Assembly (NCBI GenBank): GCA_030998225.1
Contig: JAPYXD010000753.1
Span: 5,302,001-5,366,000 of the forward strand
DNA length: 64,000 nt
Origin: Diplolepis rosae
Taxonomy: Eukaryota > Arthropoda > Insecta > Hymenoptera > Diplolepididae
Reading direction: 5' to 3'
This document shows, piece after piece, positions 1-9,553 of this stretch. The translations under genes were made by a program, and so were the position numbers. The stretch's first letter is position 1, and each line of letters starts with the position of its first letter. The notes beneath the pieces were generated by a model. That model worked only from the letters and a program-made list of their open reading frames with translations. It was not told the origin of the DNA and did not search any database.

Positions 1-1591
1 AATAATTTTCTTTTATTGACTTTTTTTAGTCAAAGTGTGAAAATTTTTATCCCAAATGAAATCAGTCTTTAAAAGAATCAACCAGATAAAAAATATAAAT
101 TTTTAATTGCTGGAATCATAAAATCAAAACCAAAAAAAATCAAATTTGTACATAATAAAAATTGTATGTATATTAAAAAATCTCTAATTCTTATCCGATT
201 GAAATTTTCCATGGCTCATTTTATTTGAGATAAAATTGTTCACACTTCGACTTAAGAAACTCGATAAAAAATATTCCATATGAAAAAATAATTCGTCCTT
301 GAATTCGTAAATGTTTATAATTTGAAATAAATGTATTTTTGTACATTGTTGAAAAACCCCAAATAAAATATTTTTTTTATTATATTTTTATATTATTTAT
401 ATTCAAAATGCATTTTGTGAACCGTTGGTTGAAAAATAGTATATTGTGCAGCTAGGGAAACAAATATCTTTATGTGCCACCGGCGCGCAAACTCGTTTTT
501 TCGCTACAGTTAACAGTAGCGCAATGTAGTATATTGCGCTACACAGGAATGAAATGTAAAAATTGAACTGCACATGCTCCTACAGCTATGCAACAAAACA
601 CAATCTTCTTCTTATTCTTCTTCTTCTTCGTACAGCGTTGGCATCGTACTGGCAAAGCCTTGTACATTTGAACTGCGCATGCGTCTACTAAAATCCAATA
701 CTGCTACACAAGATCGATAAAATCAAAATGGCCGGGATTAGTCGTGACATATCAAGTGTAATGACTAGCGCCGCAAACAACTACAATACTAGATTAGATT
801 CGAGTGTACGCATAAAAACTCGTATACGCACCGAAGTCACATAAAATAGAATACGTGCCAATGCACACATTCGGGAAATTACGAGACTCGCGACAATGCT
901 CGCAGGACTGATCGCGCCTCGGCTTTGTCTCAGCTACGCATCGGCTACACCTCGACTACGCCTCACCTACGCCTCGATTACGCTCTGGCTTCGATCTCCT
1001 GCGAGCATTGTCGCTTGTCACGCAATAACCCTCATTGTGCGCCTAGGCACGTAATATACTATTTTGTCATCCTCACATGAGAATGATCCCATTCTAGCAT
1101 CAATTTTAGTACGCAATGTGCCTCATTTTTGCATCATTGGTGCGATGCGAGAATTTTCGATTCCCGCATTATTCCAACTAGTTGGTTTGTATAAAGATTT
1201 TATTGACGTTGAGATTCGAAGGCTCTTGCCGTAGCAAAGATGCATCAAAGACTGACTAAAGAAATAGATGCAGGGTAGGTTTTCGTTCCGGAGATTTTGA
1301 CCTCACTAGCGGACCCGGTTGAGAGACGTTCCGCCAATTGGGAATTTGCACATTTTTTTTTTGTGATGAAAAAATGAAATTTGGGGGTCACTTTTGCATA
1401 CAAAAATTTTTTCTGAATTTTTTAGTTAATAATAATTTATTAATGAGCGTTTGAAAAGTGTACATTTAAAATTTTCCGAAAACGTTCCTGAAACAGCCGA
1501 ATGCTTCCGATGATACGGTAACGTCACATCGTTGTATACGATCGCTCTGTGTCACATCTTTGTATAGAAGACCAATTGAAAATTGTATAAA
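1..1591. other. gene-free left flank with small hairpin repeats
   Basis: No supported gene was seen before the THAP remnant. The stretch is AT-rich, with a TTC microsatellite near 605-630. A compact hairpin at 516-542 has arms GTAGCGCAA and TTGCGCTAC. A larger inverted-repeat element (845-1063) is listed separately. The words ATAGTATATTGTGCAGCTAGG at about 437-457 recur in altered form near 6865 inside the first protease homologue, so part of this flank belongs to the same dispersed repeat family. Confidence 0.5.
845..1063. repeat. inverted-repeat (MITE-like) element with GC-rich centre
   Basis: The arms GCGACAATGCTCGCAGGA (890-907) and TCCTGCGAGCATTGTCGC (997-1014) are perfect inverted copies. 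Outer arms containing ACGTGCC and GGCACGT extend the symmetry to about 845 and 1063. The core is a short degenerate tandem of CGCCTCGACTACG-like words, far richer in GC than its surroundings. No coding capacity was seen. It reads as a non-autonomous DNA element; the superfamily is not assigned. Confidence 0.6.
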
Positions 1592-2349
1592 ATGTCGAAA
1601 AAACGACTTATAAATGGTGTTTTGTCGATGAGTGTCATAATTCGACAATTAACACACCCGATAAAACTTTTTTTCCGATTCCGGTAAATCCGATTGTGCG
1701 AAATAAATGGTTTGAAAGTGCACAACGGCGAGATATGCCAGGAAATAGTAACATGTTTTGCTGTCAAGATCTTTTTGACGTAAGTATACTTTCTTCTTTT
1801 GTTCATAATATTATGTTATCTGTAAATAAACTGTAATTGAAAAAAGATATAGATTTATTTATATTTATAATTATAGCAGTAAAAAAAATCTAACCTCAAT
1901 TTGTCGATGTGTAAATAATAATATGATTTAAAAAGTTATTACTTTACGTCTAAGGAGCAGGTTTTATAGAGGAAATCATGGTCATAAATTTATGTGATAC
2001 AAATTAAGAATGTTAAACATAGAACTTGCTGTTATTACTGTTTTCAAATTTTTCAATAAAGAGTTTTCACGTTGTAGCTTCGAAAAAATTTTACAATAAT
2101 AATGCGGTTAAATTAATTTATAAATTATGAAATAATAATTACGTGAGTGAATTATTTCAGTTAAAAGAGGGTATGGAAAATTATGTAAAGTACTCTTTAA
2201 CTGGGAAACCAATACAGATTAAAAAAGGTGTTTTTCCGCATTTTTTCGATTGCCAAAAACATCGTAGTAATAAGGAAACTCCAACTCCTCGACCTGCTTT
2301 TGTTAAACTCAACCGGAAAAGAGCAATTTTGGAAATTTTATCATTATAA
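1592..2349 (+). pseudogene. THAP-domain gene remnant (two exons, frameshifted)
   Basis: Two exons together encode a THAP (C2CH zinc-finger DNA-binding) domain. Exon 1 (frame open from 1594 to 1779, then GTAAGT) contains KWCFVDEC, a C-x4-C pair, and the FFPIP and KWF blocks. Exon 2 (2161-2349, after TTTCAG, phase 0) contains MENYVKY and a KKGVFPHFF block matching the C-terminal part of the domain. The ATG at 1592 is one base out of frame: it is followed by a run of six A, and a seventh would restore the frame. The zinc-ligand His of the C-x2-H pair is read as Leu (CQDL). Only about 115 aa are present and nothing follows the THAP domain. Many such genes come from P-element-like or other transposons or act as transcription factors. 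A decayed copy is favoured, although a sequencing error in the A run or an unseen first exon could explain the frameshift. Confidence 0.7.
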
Positions 2350-3310
2350 TGGTAAACTTAACGACTATCACTCTCTCAATGAAACTTTATTGGATATTAT
2401 ACTATTTAAATATTAAAAATTCAAGCAGTTAACAAATAATTCATGTCATTAGAACTAATTAAATTAAGAAACAAATGAACTAATATTTATAATGACGAAT
2501 AATTAATTATTTATAAATCATTCAAACGAATTAATTTATATTTATATCATACATTTTACCAATAATATTCTCATCTTCTTTAATAACGTAATAATAATTC
2601 AACTATGTACTAAATACATTAACTTATACATGAGTGATTTTTCATTATCATCAATTAGTAGTTTTTTCTTTTATTTGAATTGACAGAGTAGAATAATTAT
2701 AATTTGTAACTTTTACTTACAAAGTGGCTTTGACACCACGGATTTCTGGTGCGGCATATTTAGGGTTAGATGTAAAATATTCCAACACCATAAACATAGA
2801 AATTTTTGGAAGACTTATTCCCGAGTCTGCGCTTTTACGAAGCCACTATCCATCTTAGGAGGCATTTTTAACTAAATAAACCAGTTTATTTATTGTTGAG
2901 AGCTTCACGTGCACTTGGTTTGCACGTTGCCGATACGAAAATACAACGGTTTGACGTCAGAGACGCTTGACCGCCAAAGCGGTCCGTTTCAAACGCTCAT
3001 TATCATTGAATCCTTCGCAAATCCACAATTAATGAGTAAAAAGAAAACGCTATTGTAATTATTTTTTATTTAATATAAACTTTAGATTGCATTTATAAAA
3101 TTGCATAATTTTTTTGCATGCAAATTCCCAATTGTGAACCACTGCACTGCCTTCAATGACAGGTACATGATGTTTTCCTAGTTTTTATCGCTGAAAAATA
3201 AAATTATTGTATTTATTCCTACGCCTTCTATCCCAAATTTCGCCACGGAATCATAACTGCAATGTTTTAAATGTTTTTTTAATCGTTCTCAGCCATAATA
3301 ATGCGAGGTC
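2350..3310. other. intergenic, no gene seen; fold-back-element fragment at 3135-3217
   Basis: AT-rich sequence without a supported gene. Around 3135-3217 the text ACCACTGCACTGCCTTCAAT followed by GACAGGTA and a TTTTTATCGC-type stretch matches one arm of the large palindrome at 39419-40027, so it is a solo fragment of the same element family. A GC-richer stretch near 2900-2995 has no recognisable content. Confidence 0.5.
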
Positions 3311-3575
3311 AGAGAACGGTCATGCTGGTCCCCCAATGTGTCCTAAGATTCCTACCTACGTCGATGCGCGTACGTTCTGACGTCATCAACGTGTTGTTAC
3401 CAAACGTCGCATGTGGAATCGTACGCTGAAGCGCACTAAAACGCGAATCAATGAAACAAGCGACAGTTGGTAACAATGCGTTGATGACGTTAGAACGTAC
3501 GCGCATCGACGATATGTACAAATCTTAGGACACATTGTGGGACCAGTCTCAGAGTATTCTCTGACCGTTCTCTCA
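3311..3575. repeat. imperfect palindrome (fold-back element)
   Basis: The left arm begins AGAGAACGGTCATGCTGGTC and contains CAATGTGTCCTAAGATT and CGATGCGCGTACGTTCT. The right arm carries the inverted equivalents (AGAACGTACGCGCATCG, AATCTTAGGACACATTG, ACCGTTCTCT). The arms are about 105-130 bp with a short spacer. It ends at the point where the mariner transposase relic begins, so it may have replaced the mariner 5' end. Confidence 0.65.
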
Positions 3576-3587
3576 ACCAGGTCCGCT

Positions 3588-4430
3588 AGGGCTGAAAGAT
3601 GCACCACGCTCTGGACGCCCAACTGAAGTTGACGACGACAAAATAAAAGCAATGATAGAAAATAACCGGCGTAGTACGACAAGAGTGATCGCAGAGAAGC
3701 TTAACATATCACATACCTGCGTTGAAAGACATTTAAAACAACTTGGTTACGTTAATAAGCTTGATATTTAGGTTCCTCACAAATTGAACGAAATTTAACT
3801 CACCAAACGAATTTCCATATGCGATTCGCTGCTGAATGATGAAAAATGGGTGGTTTTCGATAACGTGCGAAAAAGATCATGGAGCAAGTGAGATAAGCCT
3901 GCATAATCGACATCAAAAGCCGATATTCATCAAAAGAAGGTTATGCTGAGCGTTTGGTGGGATTCTAAAGGTATTGTTTATTTTGAGCTGCTCCCAAGGA
4001 ACCGAACTATCAATTCGAATGTTTACTGTCGCGAACTAATGAAATTGGACAAAGAAATCAAGGAAAAGCGACAAGAACTAGCAACTCGTAAAAGTGTCAT
4101 CTTCCATCAAGATAAGGCCAGACCACATACATCTTTGGTCCCTCGCAAAAAATTATTGGAGTTAGGCTGGAAAGTGATGCCTCATACACCGTATAGTTCT
4201 GACCTTGCACCATTCGATTCAAATGAGCCTGTCAAAAATAAGTTGATTCAGTTTTTTGCCTCTAAGAACCAAACTTTCTACGAAAGCGGAATTATGAAGC
4301 TGACTGAAAGATGGCAAACGGTCATCGAACAAAATGGTCAATACATAATTGATTAATGTTTGTTATTTGTATTAATAAACTTGCTTTGGAAATCATGAAT
4401 AAAAACGAAATGATTTTGTTGGCAACCCAA
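3588..4430 (+). pseudogene. mariner transposase relic (Tc1/mariner, DD34D)
   Basis: A conceptual translation in shifting frames shows the mariner N-terminal helix-turn-helix region (KDAPRSGRP, then a TRVIAEKL-type helix). The catalytic segments follow: LNDEKW (first Asp), VIFHQDKARPHTSL (second Asp) and YSSDLAPFD (third Asp). The end is RWQTVIEQNGQYIID with a stop at about 4354. It is broken: a Trp codon has become TAG at 3769-3771, further stops follow by 3800, the frame shifts between 3800 and 3943, and about 18 residues are missing straight after the third Asp. The N-terminal ~80 residues and the 5' terminal repeat are absent. The longest open piece is 3943-4356. It resembles the irritans/mellifera group by memory of the motifs; the subfamily is not proven. 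Confidence 0.85.
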
Positions 4431-4435
4431 TATTA

Positions 4436-4790
4436 TGTAACAGCTGTATGGTTTCCTCAGTTTTTCGCACGTATTTTGGGGATTCAAAGCAGGTATTTCT
4501 TGATGAGGGTTACTTTACAGTCCTAGGCCAAGAAAGTCCTCTCTACCGGTCAATGCATATTCGAATTGGTTCCAAAAGGTGGTTTTTTGTGTCCTCTTTG
4601 GTTGTGGCGCATGCATGGTCCGCGGCGTTGATGTTTGCAGTACGAGTAATAACTAGGTAGACAGCAGAGGTACCGAAAAGAAGCAGAGAGCAGAGAAACT
4701 TTATAGACTCGTTAGACAAACTTTTTCCCCCTAGTTGCATAATATATTATTATCAATTGATTAAACTAAGGAAACCATACCGCTGTTACA
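4436..4790. mobile_element. 355-bp MITE, TA target duplication
   Basis: The terminal inverted repeats begin TGTAACAGCTGTATGGTTTC on the left and end GAAACCATACCGCTGTTACA on the right (19 of 20 bases symmetric), flanked by TA on both sides (4434-4435 and 4791-4792). This is the TA duplication expected of Tc1/mariner-type insertion. The interior has no transposase; the hydrophobic frames in it are short and unconvincing. It sits immediately after the mariner relic but has different ends. Confidence 0.8.
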
Positions 4791-5030
4791 TAAAATATCG
4801 TATGCATCGTGAAGGTTAACACTTTTTTTTTTTCTCAATTCATCCCTGTTTACTGCACTAAGTATTTACTAAATTATGTCACTGATCAAAGCCACGTGGC
4901 GTTAAAATCTTTCTGCGTGATTTTGGAGTGGGAAAGGCTTAAAGATACGTAGCTATTATGTACTTTTTATTGGAATTAATTTCAATAGAAAACTTATCAG
5001 TTACCCAGTGTATTTGAGGTCAAAGAAATC

Positions 5031-5746
5031 ATGATCGTTGTTACTGTTCTGCTATATAACTTCATAATTACTGCTGGGGCTAGAGGTGCATTAGAAAAAA
5101 TTGCAAATTATAACTTTATTTAATTTTTTGATAAATTTTAACACAAAATTTCTATTATAAATTTCTATTTTTTGATTTTTTTAAATTATTATAAGTAATT
5201 ACTTTTTTATATTATCCGATTATTATTTTTTCTATTACGAAAATAAATTTCTACATACACAGAATTGAATTTGACGCCTTCATTCGAGGAAAAAATAATC
5301 AATGGAGATTTATCAGAAACGAATTTGGAATACGTGGCTTCTTTAAGAAAATTACCAAATCAACACTATTGCAGCGGAGTCGTCATAACCACCTATCATG
5401 TTTTAACTGCAGCTTATTGTGTTTTGCCCTTCAAATCTCCGTCATTATTTGGAGAAATTTTCGTTCGAATTGGAATACGTGTACATCAAGTCCGCAATGT
5501 GTATTATCCTCAATATTATCATGTCATAAGGGACGTTCATTATAACGTTATTGGCTCTTACTACGATATTGGTATCGTAATGGTAAGTCGTATAATTTAA
5601 AGGGTGTCAAGAAACATCGAATTAGTGCTCTTATTAATTAAGTCAGTGTCTAGAAATGATTTCTGTGCCCTTCTAGTTTTTTTTACAACTCTAATTAATT
5701 TTAAATAATTAAAAAATTAATTTCTTCTCCACCGACATTGAAAGTA

Positions 5747-5794
<48 letters not shown>

Positions 5795-8475
5795 TGGAAG
5801 TTTCGGATAGGATTTTATTTCGTTCGATTCCGCGCCGATCTGAGCCATTTGGAACCCATCCGGTAAATGATTTTCAATCCGATTGAATTCAAATAAATTT
5901 TTCAATACGAATCAATTCAGATAAAACCGAACATATATTAAAGTATTCATATTAGAGAATAAATTTGGCGGAAACTGAAATACTTTCCTTGTTCACTTTA
6001 CATATTTAATAGATATCCTTAAGGCCATGCTCCAAGCGGCTCGTGTGACTAAATTCCTACCTTACCAGCATTTTCAATTTATGTAACCCCATTTCTGTAA
6101 AAAATGAGATAACAAGTTGAAAATTTGTAAGAGTAAATAAAATGCACTAAGATAAGTCTGTCTGGTCATAATTGTTCGTAATTATGAAAAAAAAGTTCTT
6201 TGAAAAAAAGTAATTCTATAATTAAAAACGTTTATGACGAGATACTCATTTTTATAAGAAATGAGTTATCGGGTTTAAAATTTCTAAAAATAAATAAATA
6301 GTGATAAGAAAGGCTTATCGAATTCTAAATATAATATAAAAAACTTTGTTTTTCTTAAATTTTTTTATAATTGTTAACAACCACACGAGTAAAATTAATG
6401 TTTTTCCCGTGTCGACCACGATTTGTTTCTACTAGGGAGTCAAGAAATGGATTTGTTTGCTCTGCAAGGGGCAATAAAATCGGCTTTATGATTCACTAGT
6501 AGAAAAAATGTTTTTCCCATTTTGCTCACGATTTTTCTTTCTGGGGATTCGAAAATTGGATTTTTTTGCTCCACAGGGTCCACACTGAGAAAACAGTTTT
6601 GTCAAATCAACAAAAATATTTGGTTAGTATTTAGCTAACAAAATTCTTTTGTTGTGCCAACAAAACATTTTGCTATATCAAACAAATTTTGTTACTTAAA
6701 CAAAATGTTTTGTTGGGACAACAAAATATTTTGTCAGGATAACAAAAAAAGTTTTGTTGGATAAATTTTTTTCTCAGTGCAATAAAATCGACTTTATGGC
6801 CCGTTAGTAGAAAAAGTGTTTTTTCCGTGTTGCACACAATTTTTCTTTCTATTGGGTGATCGAAAATAGTACATTGTGCAACTAGGGAAAAAAAAATTTA
6901 TTTTGCGAGTGTGAAGTTTGATGCCCGAGCAAAGCGAGGGTAACAACCACACGTGTAAAATAAATGTTTTTCCCGTGTTGCACACGATTTTTTTTCTACT
7001 AGCGGGTCAGAAAGTGGATTTGTTTGCCCCGCACGGGGCAATAAAGTCCACTTTATGGTCCGCTAGTAGAAAAATGGATTTGTTTGCTCTTCAGGGGGCA
7101 ATAAAGTGCACTTTATAAACCTTTAGTAGAAAAATGTTTTTCCCATGTTGCGAAAGTTTTTTTTTCTACCTGGGGGGGGGGGGGGGATAAAATCCACATT
7201 ATGACCCGCTAGTAGAAAAAATGTTTTTCCCGTGTTGCACATGATTTTTTTCTACTGGGGGATTTGTTTTCTCTACGGGGGGCAATAAAGTGCACTTTAT
7301 AATCCTTTAGTAGAAAAATATTTTTCCCGTGTTTCACTCGTTTTTTTCTACTAGGGGGTCATCAAATTGGTCTATTTACCCCCCAAGGGCCAAAAAATGC
7401 ACTTTTTGACCCTCTTGTGGAGAAATGTCTACAGAAAAAGGTTTTCCTGATTTCAAATTTTATTAAAATTTAATAAGTAATTACTTTTTTGATTATTTGG
7501 TGAGTTTATTGCTTTTTTGATGTCTTTCAAATCTTTGATTGTTTAAAATTCTTTACGCAATTTTTTTCAAGTTACGTAATGCAACTGAGCAAGAGTCAGT
7601 TGATTTACCACCACTCTTAAGATTTAAGCTTGATGTAGGTGACGAAGCTGTATTGGTTGGACACGAAGGCGAATGTCATACCGTAAGTCTTGCACGAACT
7701 TTCGAATAAAAAAAAGAAAATGAATAATGAGAAACTAAACTTGAATTCGTCCTACAGATGATGTTTGTCAAAATTGTTGAAGGCGATGCATACTGTCCTG
7801 TGACGAAAATAAAAACTGATACGGTTGATGAAATACTCTGCACATTTCCTCAGTTAGAAAATGCATCTGTTACCGAAGTATATATTTTTCTTATAATTCA
7901 GCAAATTGAACAATTTTTCACTTTAATTATTAAATACCATCCCTTCTGAAGATAATTGATAGAATCCGATTAAGCTCGACTGACTCGATTGACCCGATTG
8001 AGAAACACGATTGAAGTTGATCCATCTAATCGGATTCAATCGGTGTTCCACATGTAAAGTGCTGATTTAGTCGGATAAATGAATCGGTTTTAATCGTGTT
8101 TCTTGATCGGGTCAATCGGATCTCTGGAGTAACTTTCGGATTGGAACCAAACAGTGAAACTTTATGTATCTCGTTTGATGAAAAAGGGTCAAAAATCAAC
8201 CCAACTTAATCCGAATCATTCCGTCTTTTCTTCCCCTTTCATCAGGGACTCCATTGATTATTTTTAAAAGCGATAACAGCCATGATTTTGATTTTTGGAA
8301 CAGTATTTTAAAAAAACTTCTTTAATTATAGACAGACATTGGAAGTCCTCTCTTTAGATCAAGGAAGTTAATAGGAATTGTTTCTGGAGGCTACGTAAAT
8401 AGTGTAAAACCTTTCATTGCTTTCACAAGCGTTTACAACCATTTGAAATTCATCTTTGCTAAATTGAAATTTTAA
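5031..8475 (+). CDS. serine protease homologue 1 (inactive chymotrypsin fold), 5 exons
   Basis: The exon model is 5031-5085, 5263-5582, 7572-7682, 7758-7877 and 8332-8475, with phases 1,0,0,0 and GT-AG introns throughout. It gives about 249 aa, the usual size of a secreted chymotrypsin-like protein. Residues 1-18 form a signal peptide (MIVVTVLLYNFIITAGAR). The mature start KIING stands where proteases have IVGG. The Cys42-Cys58 pair is present (HYCSGVV, LTAAYC) but the catalytic His is Tyr. The Asp motif YDIGIV is kept. The active-site GDSGGP is TDIGSP, so Ser is Ile, and the Cys191-Cys220 disulfide is missing. It cannot cleave by the normal mechanism, so a secreted non-catalytic homologue (binding or regulatory) is inferred. 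TCAGT at 4997-5001 is a possible initiator. The copy at 9117-14019 is its paralogue with identical exon phases. The role is unknown; venom or immune use is only a possibility. Confidence 0.85.
5748..5791. repeat. (TA)n microsatellite, about 22 units
   Basis: An uninterrupted TA dinucleotide run in intron 2 of the first protease homologue, directly followed by a fragment of the CGAAAGTTTCGGA-type MITE family. Confidence 0.95.
5797..5935. repeat. fragment of the TTTCGGA-end MITE family (copy 1)
   Basis: It starts GGAAGTTTCGGATAGG and continues with the family's characteristic degenerate TCCGATT/GAATCAAT text, breaking off near 5935. It is about half the length of complete copies (350-430 bp) and lacks the far terminal repeat. 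Confidence 0.65.
6370..7440. repeat. degenerate minisatellite of GGGCAATAAAGTCCACTTTA units
   Basis: Repeated blocks carry the same order of words: TTTTTCCCGTGTTGCAC, a TTTTTCTACTAG step, a G-rich step, GTGGATTTGTTTGC, GGGGCAATAAAGT, CACTTTATG and CTAGTAGAAAAA. Units begin near 6430, 6530, 6845, 6990, 7160, 7245 and 7340, so the period is uneven (about 85-170 bp). A run of 15 G lies at 7172-7186. One unit is interrupted by the MITE at 6582-6780. All of it lies in intron 2 of the first protease homologue. Confidence 0.7.
6582..6780. mobile_element. ~200-bp MITE with CACTGAGAAAA ends
   Basis: The left end CACTGAGAAAA and right end TTTTCTCAGTG are inverted copies. The interior is a run of AACAAAA/TTTTGTT words with partial self-complementarity. 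It interrupts a GGGGCAATAAA unit of the surrounding minisatellite, so it inserted after the array formed. The target duplication is unclear (possibly CA). Confidence 0.7.
7944..8230. repeat. palindromic CCGATT repeat plus MITE fragment (intron 4)
   Basis: 7944-8125 is a palindrome whose left arm reads GATAGAATCCGATT...GACCCGATTGAGAAACACGA and whose right arm is its inverse (TCGTGTTTCTTGATCGGGTC, then AATCGGAT). Related copies are at 9655-9835 and 61675-61785. From about 8126 the text changes to the TTTCGGATTGG family, suggesting nesting. Confidence 0.6.
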
Positions 8476-9116
8476 CAAAATTAAGTATATATAATTCATA
8501 CAAAAAATGTGAAAATTTTTAAGATGTAAAAATTTCAATACTTTATATTGAATGTTTATATTTTACTATAATAATATTTAATAATATATCATTTATATAT
8601 ATTTTAAATATTTCAACATAATCTTTTAAAGAATATGAAATAAAACTCTAAAAATAAAAATAAAATTACTTTTAAGGATAAACTATATAAAAATATTATA
8701 AGTATTTTCGTCTGTAATTTTTGGTTGAATATAATAAATTTTTCAGCTTCTATATTCTTAATACTCAATCTTTGAAATTTACCCCTTTCAACATAACAAA
8801 ATACTTTGTATATAAATTACGCCAATCATTTGTGGCACAGGCTGAGGGGGAGGGGTTGGCCTCGGCATGAGAGTGGTGAAATAAATATAACAGAATAAAT
8901 ATTTGCATACGTATAAACTTTAATTCGCGCTGATAAGTTTGTGTGCAATATTTGCATAGACGGTTTTAAAGACTTATGTTTCCAATTATCCCGAAAGAAA
9001 TAAAATTCTTAGTGATTCATTATTTTAACAGCTTTTAAATATATAATTATGAATAATCATTTATGAGCATCAGTTGCTGTTTGAGAAAATAACGAGCTGG
9101 ACAAATTTTTAGGAAA
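8476..9116. other. spacer between the two protease homologues
   Basis: Extremely AT-rich, with AATAAAA-like words near 8640 that could serve as a poly(A) site for the upstream gene. A GC-richer patch occurs at 8835-8880. No gene or recognised repeat was seen. Confidence 0.5.
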
Positions 9117-9553
9117 ATGAAAATGAAAATGAAAATCTTCGCTTGCACTTTACTATGCATGTTTATAGTGATTGGTGATAGTAGAGGTGAGTATAACAAC
9201 TTTTCTGAGTTTTGTTTTTCATTCTATGAAATCATCTTGGAAGAATTATTTCATAAAATTTTTTACTTGAGTCAAAAAAGCTTTTTGTCTCATTTAATAA
9301 AAGTTATAAAGATTGGGCAACATGAGTGAGTCCCTATTTATCAATTAGTTATTTGGTATTAATTTGTTATTCTTTGCAAGTCAATAGACTAACGAGATAG
9401 TTGATCCACTTTATGTTATCCCTTAATGAGAAAGCTCGTAAAGATGTTTTTCTTTGTTTAATTACAGATGATTGCTTTACTGAATATCAGCAGATAAACT
9501 CTGAATAAAATACCTATTATTTAGAATTTCACGTTAAGTGTTGGTTCAATAAA
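9117..9553 (+). CDS. alternative two-exon small secreted peptide (36 aa)
   Basis: The signal-peptide exon 9117-9186 (phase 1) can join a second exon at 9468-9508, after ATTACAG. That adds DDCFTEYQQINSE and a stop that overlaps an AATAAA (9504-9509); a second AATAAA is at 9548-9553. The product would be a 23-residue signal peptide plus a 13-residue acidic tail with one Cys. It could be an alternative 3' end of protease homologue 2, a separate tiny gene whose signal exon is shared, or a chance acceptor. The in-phase acceptor, short tail and immediate poly(A) signals argue against pure chance but do not prove it. Confidence 0.4.
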
